DNA of 19,685 nt from an uncultured Chloroflexota bacterium. GTDB taxonomy: Bacteria; Chloroflexota; Anaerolineae; Anaerolineales; Anaerolineaceae. Below are positions 16,726-19,685 of the stretch, piece after piece. Positions within the stretch are counted from its first letter, which is position 1; every line of letters starts with the position of its first letter. The stretch spans positions 42,898 through 62,582 of the forward strand of contig CADBKS010000017.1 in NCBI GenBank assembly GCA_902795255.1, in the 5' to 3' direction. Made by a program: the position numbers and the translations under genes. The notes below the pieces were generated by a model that worked only from the letters and a program-made list of their open reading frames with translations, did not search any database and had not been told where the DNA came from.

Positions 16726-18636
16726 CTATTCCTCATTCAATTTCGTCTCGATTTCAGACCACTGTTCAAACAGTTCTTCCATCTCCTGCTGCTTCTTATT
16801 ATACAGCAATCCCGCAGAAGTCATCTCCTCAAAGGAAAGAGCTGATGAATTCATTTTATCTGACAGATCAGCCGTTTCTTTTTCAAGTGCCGAGATCCTT
16901 GACTCCAGTTCTTCCTGCTGTATTTTCAATTTCCGGATCATTCCGTTGGAAAGCTTCTTTTTTTCAGCAGCCGGTTCTTTTTTTACCGCAGCGGTGCGGT
17001 CGGCTGTTTTTTCCTCTCCGGAAGAAAGCTGTTTTTTGTACTCTTTATACTGGCTGTAAGTACCGGAATAAACGGAAAGTGAATGTTTTTCCGGCATCAC
17101 TTCCCAGATCTGCGTACCGACAGCATCGATCAGATATCGGTCATGGGAAACCAGGATGATCGTCCCTTCATAGCTTTTCAGAACTGACTGCAAAAGCTCC
17201 TGTGAGTCAATATCCAGATGGTTCATCGGTTCGTCCAGCAGGAGGAGGTTCGCTCCCTGCAGCGAAAGGATCGCCAGGGAAAGACGTCCTTTTTCGCCTC
17301 CGGAAAGGACTTTTACCTTCTTGAAGACGTCATCTCCCGAAAAAAGATACTTCGCCAGGTAGTCGCGGATCTGTGCCGGCAGCATATTCGGCGCTGCTTT
17401 GCCGATCTCATCCATCAGATCCGCTTCCGGATCCAGATCCTCATGTGCCTGTGCAAAATAACCGATTTTCAGGTTTGCACCGAGTTTTGATTCCCCGGCA
17501 AGCGGCTCCAGTTTTCCGAGGATCGTCTTCAGGAAAGTACTTTTACCGGTTCCGTTCGGCCCGATCACCGAAGCACATTCCCCACGCAGCAGCGTCAGAT
17601 CCGGAACATGAAAAAGAACTTTTTTATCATCATGATAACCTATGTCAAGATCGGACGTCCGCAAAACAATATCACCGGAACGGAGATCTGTGTTCAGTTT
17701 CAAATGCATGGAACGGGATTCTGAGGGACGAACAACGCGGGATTCACTGATCAGTGTTTCCAGACGTTTTCTCCGGCCCTGTGCCTGACGGGTATTCTGC
17801 CCCGCGATATTCCGGCGGATGTATTCTTCTTCTTTCGCAATAAATTCCTGCTGCCGCTCATATTCAGCCAGCTGACGCTGATAACGTTCCTCCCGCTGCT
17901 GCAGATAAGCAGAATAGTTGCCGCGGTAAGTCTCAAAACTGATCGACATCTCCCAGACGCTGTTCACACACTGGTCCAGAAAATATCGGTCATGTGAAAC
18001 CATCACGACTGCACCCGGGAAATCCTTGATATAGCTTTCCAGCCATTCGATCGAATTGATATCCAGATGATTTGTAGGCTCATCCAGGACCAGCAGTTCC
18101 GGTTCCGAAACCAGGATCTTCGCCAGATACGCGCGGATCTTCTGTCCGCCGGAAAGCTGCTGCCACGGACGGTTTTCTTCACCATTGATCAGTCCCAGTC
18201 CCTGCAGGATCTGACGGATCCGGGATTTATAGGTATAACCGCCTTTGTTTTCAAAGTTTTCCTGGAGTTTCCCGTAAGCTGTGATCAGAGCCTGATCATC
18301 CGGACGATCCAGCAGCTGCTCTTCCATAGCATTCAGCTGGTTCTGCATCTGCTGCAGGTCCGAAAAAGACTCAAGACAGGATTCATAAGGGGTTTTATCG
18401 GAAGCAATTTCGATCTGCTGCGGAAGATATCCGATGGTAAGGTCTTTTGATCGGACAACAGTTCCGCTGTCCGGATCATCGATGCCAACAAGGATCTTCA
18501 ACAGCGTAGTTTTGCCGGATCCGTTTTCACCGACAAAACCAATGCGCGCTTTCTGCGGAATCGAAAGTGACACATCTGAAAAAATATCCAGATCCCCAAA
18601 GCTTTTTGAAATATTGTTAGCTGTTAAAAGACTCAT
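16726..18636 (-). CDS. ABC-F family ATPase (Uup/YdiF-like)
   Basis: 636 residues with two ABC domains and no membrane helices. Domain 1: Walker A GENGSGKT (36-43), LSGGQ (161-165), Walker B with DEPTNHLD (185-192). Domain 2: GPNGTGKS (359-366), LSGGE (444-448), DEPMNHLD (468-475, Met in place of the usual Thr). The charged linker 245-320 is the ribosome/P-site tRNA interaction arm. Residues 565-636 are a C-terminal coiled coil as in Uup and YdiF. ABC-F proteins act on ribosomes stalled or short of translation factors; some give antibiotic resistance. This looks like a housekeeping one, but resistance cannot be excluded from sequence. AGGG precedes the ATG. It leads a minus-strand operon with the GT2 gene 10 bp downstream. 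Confidence 0.93.
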   Translation of the reverse strand: MSLLTANNISKSFGDLDIFSDVSLSIPQKARIGFVGENGSGKTTLLKILVGIDDPDSGTVVRSKDLTIGYLPQQIEIASDKTPYESCLESFSDLQQMQNQLNAMEEQLLDRPDDQALITAYGKLQENFENKGGYTYKSRIRQILQGLGLINGEENRPWQQLSGGQKIRAYLAKILVSEPELLVLDEPTNHLDINSIEWLESYIKDFPGAVVMVSHDRYFLDQCVNSVWEMSISFETYRGNYSAYLQQREERYQRQLAEYERQQEFIAKEEEYIRRNIAGQNTRQAQGRRKRLETLISESRVVRPSESRSMHLKLNTDLRSGDIVLRTSDLDIGYHDDKKVLFHVPDLTLLRGECASVIGPNGTGKSTFLKTILGKLEPLAGESKLGANLKIGYFAQAHEDLDPEADLMDEIGKAAPNMLPAQIRDYLAKYLFSGDDVFKKVKVLSGGEKGRLSLAILSLQGANLLLLDEPMNHLDIDSQELLQSVLKSYEGTIILVSHDRYLIDAVGTQIWEVMPEKHSLSVYSGTYSQYKEYKKQLSSGEEKTADRTAAVKKEPAAEKKKLSNGMIRKLKIQQEELESRISALEKETADLSDKMNSSALSFEEMTSAGLLYNKKQQEMEELFEQWSEIETKLNEE

Positions 18637-18651
18637 AATTTACCCTGCATT

Positions 18652-18680
18652 AGTATAACACAAGACATATAAGTCAGCTA
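18652..18680 (-). promoter_or_regulatory. Possible promoter of the ABC-F gene
   Basis: On the minus strand TATACT (18652-18657) is a good -10. About 15 nt further upstream GCTGACT shares TGAC with the -35 consensus, at a spacing shorter than optimal. The start of transcription would be around 18645, leaving a leader of only about 10 nt before the ATG. Confidence 0.35.
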
Positions 18681-18725
18681 AAAGATGGTTCAGGATATAC
18701 TGACGTTCGTAAAATTCAAAAAAAA

Positions 18726-18741
18726 TGTTTCACGTGAAACA
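18726..18741. promoter_or_regulatory. parS: parS site 1 (ParB/Spo0J binding)
   Basis: TGTTTCACGTGAAACA is identical to the conserved bacterial parS consensus. It is the core of a longer perfect palindrome at 18722-18745 (AAAA on the left, TTTT on the right). ParB loads here and organises origin segregation with ParA and SMC. It lies in the AT-rich gap between the divergent ABC-F and cyclophilin genes. Confidence 0.93.
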
Positions 18742-18813
18742 TTTTGGAGAACTTTATAAACGGGTTTCTTAAGATATTTTTCTATACGTGTCTTTATCAG
18801 ATTTTTTGTCATT

Positions 18814-18829
18814 TGTTTCACGTGAAACA
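18814..18829. promoter_or_regulatory. parS: parS site 2 (ParB/Spo0J binding)
   Basis: A second exact copy of the 16-bp parS sequence, 88 bp (start to start) from the first. It lies 35 bp upstream of the proposed cyclophilin -10 element, so bound ParB could influence that promoter. Two perfect copies in one gap make chance occurrence very unlikely. Confidence 0.93.
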
Positions 18830-18863
18830 TTCATTTTCTGAATTTTTATAATTTTTTACAGTG

Positions 18864-18869
18864 TATAAT
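18864..18869 (+). promoter_or_regulatory. -10 element of the cyclophilin gene
   Basis: TATAAT is a perfect -10 and is preceded directly by TG. No -35 is visible 16-18 nt upstream; the region is T-rich. Transcription would begin near 18876, giving a leader of about 15 nt that starts at the Shine-Dalgarno AAAGGAG (18876-18882). Confidence 0.4.
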
Positions 18870-18890
18870 ATTGACAAAGGAGATAATATT

Positions 18891-19400
18891 ATGGCTAAGT
18901 CGTACTCAAAAAAACCTGAATTTACTCTGGACCTTAAGAAAAAATATACCGCTGTATTTCATACGGACAAAGGGGACATTAAGTGCAGACTCTTTGCCGA
19001 TAAAGCACCTGTTACCGTTAACAATTTTGTTTTTCTTGCCCAGGACGGTTTTTATGATAATACGATCTTTCATCGTGTTATCAAAGATTTCATGGCCCAG
19101 GGCGGTGATCCGACCGGTACCGGTATGGGCGGTCCGGGATATCAGTTCAAGGATGAATTCGTTCCCGAACTGAAGCATGATAAACCGGGAATCCTTTCCA
19201 TGGCAAATGCCGGTCCGAATACGAACGGTTCCCAGTTCTTCATCACACATGTTCCGACACCCTGGCTGGATTTCCATCACACGATTTTCGGAGAGGTAAT
19301 TGAAGGAATGGATGTCCTTCTTTCGATTCCGGAACGTGATCCACGCTTCTCCGGTGCACCTGCAGGGAAACTCAACTCTGTGGAGATCATCATCGAATAA
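18891..19400 (+). CDS. Peptidyl-prolyl cis-trans isomerase, cyclophilin type
   Basis: 169 residues from ATG 18891, which follows AAAGGAG with 8-nt spacing. A GTG at 18861 in frame would add ten residues, but it overlaps the -10 and leads into the ribosome-binding site, so I reject it. The cyclophilin core is complete: FHRVI with catalytic R62, [12 protein letters not shown] (67-78), [18 protein letters not shown] (Q115, F116) and [12 protein letters not shown] (125-136). There is no signal peptide, so it folds proteins in the cytosol by isomerising X-Pro bonds. It is a single-domain enzyme of the short bacterial type. It stands alone between the parS pair and the DnaA-box region. Its coding DNA is more AT-rich than the lysine genes. 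Confidence 0.95.
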   Translation: MAKSYSKKPEFTLDLKKKYTAVFHTDKGDIKCRLFADKAPVTVNNFVFLAQDGFYDNTIFHRVIKDFMAQGGDPTGTGMGGPGYQFKDEFVPELKHDKPGILSMANAGPNTNGSQFFITHVPTPWLDFHHTIFGEVIEGMDVLLSIPERDPRFSGAPAGKLNSVEIIIE

Positions 19401-19453
19401 GAAGATCTCTCTGATCATTCTTTTTCAATTAATCTAATGATCTTAATTAAGGG

Positions 19454-19637
19454 TGTTGATATTGTGGATAATTTGAAAAAAGATAGAAAACAGTCGTATT
19501 CTTAAAGAAAATTTATCCACAGTCACAAAGTTTGTTCTTTCAATATTGTTGACAGTTTCGGTGGATATCTTTTATCCACCGTTTTATCAACATCAGGTTT
19601 CAAAAAAGTATCCACAGATTTTTGTGGATACTTTTTT
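19454..19637. other. oriC: Cluster of DnaA boxes, probable oriC edge
   Basis: Two perfect boxes TTATCCACA occur at 19463-19471 (minus) and 19513-19521 (plus). Near-matches lie at 19560-19568 (minus, ATATCCACC), 19572-19580 (plus, TTATCCACC), 19584-19592 (plus, TTATCAACA), 19608-19616 (plus, GTATCCACA) and 19623-19631 (minus, GTATCCACA). ATATCAACA (minus, 19454-19462) is weaker. So seven or eight boxes in about 185 bp, in very AT-rich DNA with no gene from 19401 to the window end. The sequence after 19639 is AT-rich and might belong to the unwinding element. With the parS pair 0.6 kb away, an origin of replication, or a DnaA-controlled dnaA promoter region next to it, is the best reading. Confidence 0.8.
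19559..19581. repeat. Perfect 9-bp inverted repeat of DnaA-box-like arms
   Basis: CGGTGGATA (19559-19567) and TATCCACCG (19573-19581) are exact reverse complements around TCTTT. TTTTATC follows, so the RNA would also resemble a small terminator. TTGACA, a perfect -35, lies at 19549-19554 just before it, with only a poor -10 (TATCCA, 19573-19578). Confidence 0.7.
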
Positions 19638-19638
19638 T
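19602..19638. terminator. 15-bp inverted repeat with A- and T-tracts: bidirectional terminator shape holding two DnaA-like boxes
   Basis: The arm at 19602-19616 (six A, then GTATCCACA) is the exact reverse complement of 19623-19637 (TGTGGATAC, then T-run), around the 6-nt loop GATTTT. The A-tract and T-tract on either side give the form of a Rho-independent terminator on both strands. The core of each arm is one mismatch from the DnaA box. It could end cyclophilin transcription, protect the origin from transcription, or be a paired DnaA site. Confidence 0.6.
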
Positions 19639-19685
19639 GATTCACAAATTTTCTCAGCTTAATTTATTCCAGATAAATCGATGTT

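Noticed and set aside
19513..19637. Phage or plasmid iteron array
   Set aside because: The repeated units are TTATCCACA-type DnaA boxes in both orientations with irregular spacing, not direct iterons, and no replication initiator gene of plasmid type is present.

Overview
The window reads as a chromosome segment of a strictly anaerobic, amino-acid-fermenting bacterium. Positions 1-8367 carry an almost complete lysine fermentation (3-aminomutase/Kce) operon. It includes a radical-SAM lysine 2,3-aminomutase and a B12-dependent lysine 5,6-aminomutase, both typical of anaerobes. The phylum is uncertain. The cyclophilin, the ABC-F protein and the Thr/Pro-rich membrane glycosyltransferase look to me like Chloroflexota (Anaerolineae) versions, but this is an impression from memory; a Bacillota or other fermenter is not excluded.

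Region 1 (1-9649, + strand) is catabolic. The order is kal (partial), kce, kdd, kamA, kamD, kamE, then an acetoacetyl-CoA synthetase and an arginine deiminase. Lysine goes to beta-lysine (KamA), 3,5-diaminohexanoate (KamDE), 3-keto-5-aminohexanoate (Kdd), and 3-aminobutyryl-CoA plus acetoacetate (Kce). Kal deaminates the aminobutyryl-CoA to crotonyl-CoA. The acetoacetate can be activated by the neighbouring ATP-dependent synthetase, where well-known clusters use a CoA-transferase. Arginine deiminase adds a second amino-acid-degrading step. Most gaps in this region are 60-160 bp, and several hold stem-loops.

Region 2 (9741-16715) is for surface polysaccharide. On the + strand are a GT4 glycosyltransferase, a polyprenyl-phosphate sugar-1-phosphate transferase (MraY/WecA/TagO family) and a 901-residue polytopic GT-C-like protein with a low-complexity Thr/Pro/Ala insert. 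Converging on it from the - strand are a GT2 transferase and another GT4 enzyme, coupled by an ATGA overlap. A hairpin with a T-run lies at the convergence point.

Region 3 (16726-19685) looks origin-proximal. An ABC-F ATPase (- strand) and a cyclophilin peptidyl-prolyl isomerase (+ strand) diverge from an AT-rich 254-bp gap that holds two perfect parS palindromes 88 bp apart. After the cyclophilin, the last ~230 bp contain two perfect DnaA boxes and at least five near-matches, four of them in two tight inverted repeats. This is most simply the edge of oriC, with replication genes probably just off the right end. If so, the catabolic and first polysaccharide operons run head-on to replication, while the ABC-F/GT2/GT4 operon is co-directional.

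No tRNA, rRNA, CRISPR array, insertion sequence or phage gene was seen. I found no unknown multi-gene defence or biosynthetic system. The most notable items are the parS/DnaA-box region and the acetoacetyl-CoA synthetase variant of the lysine operon.
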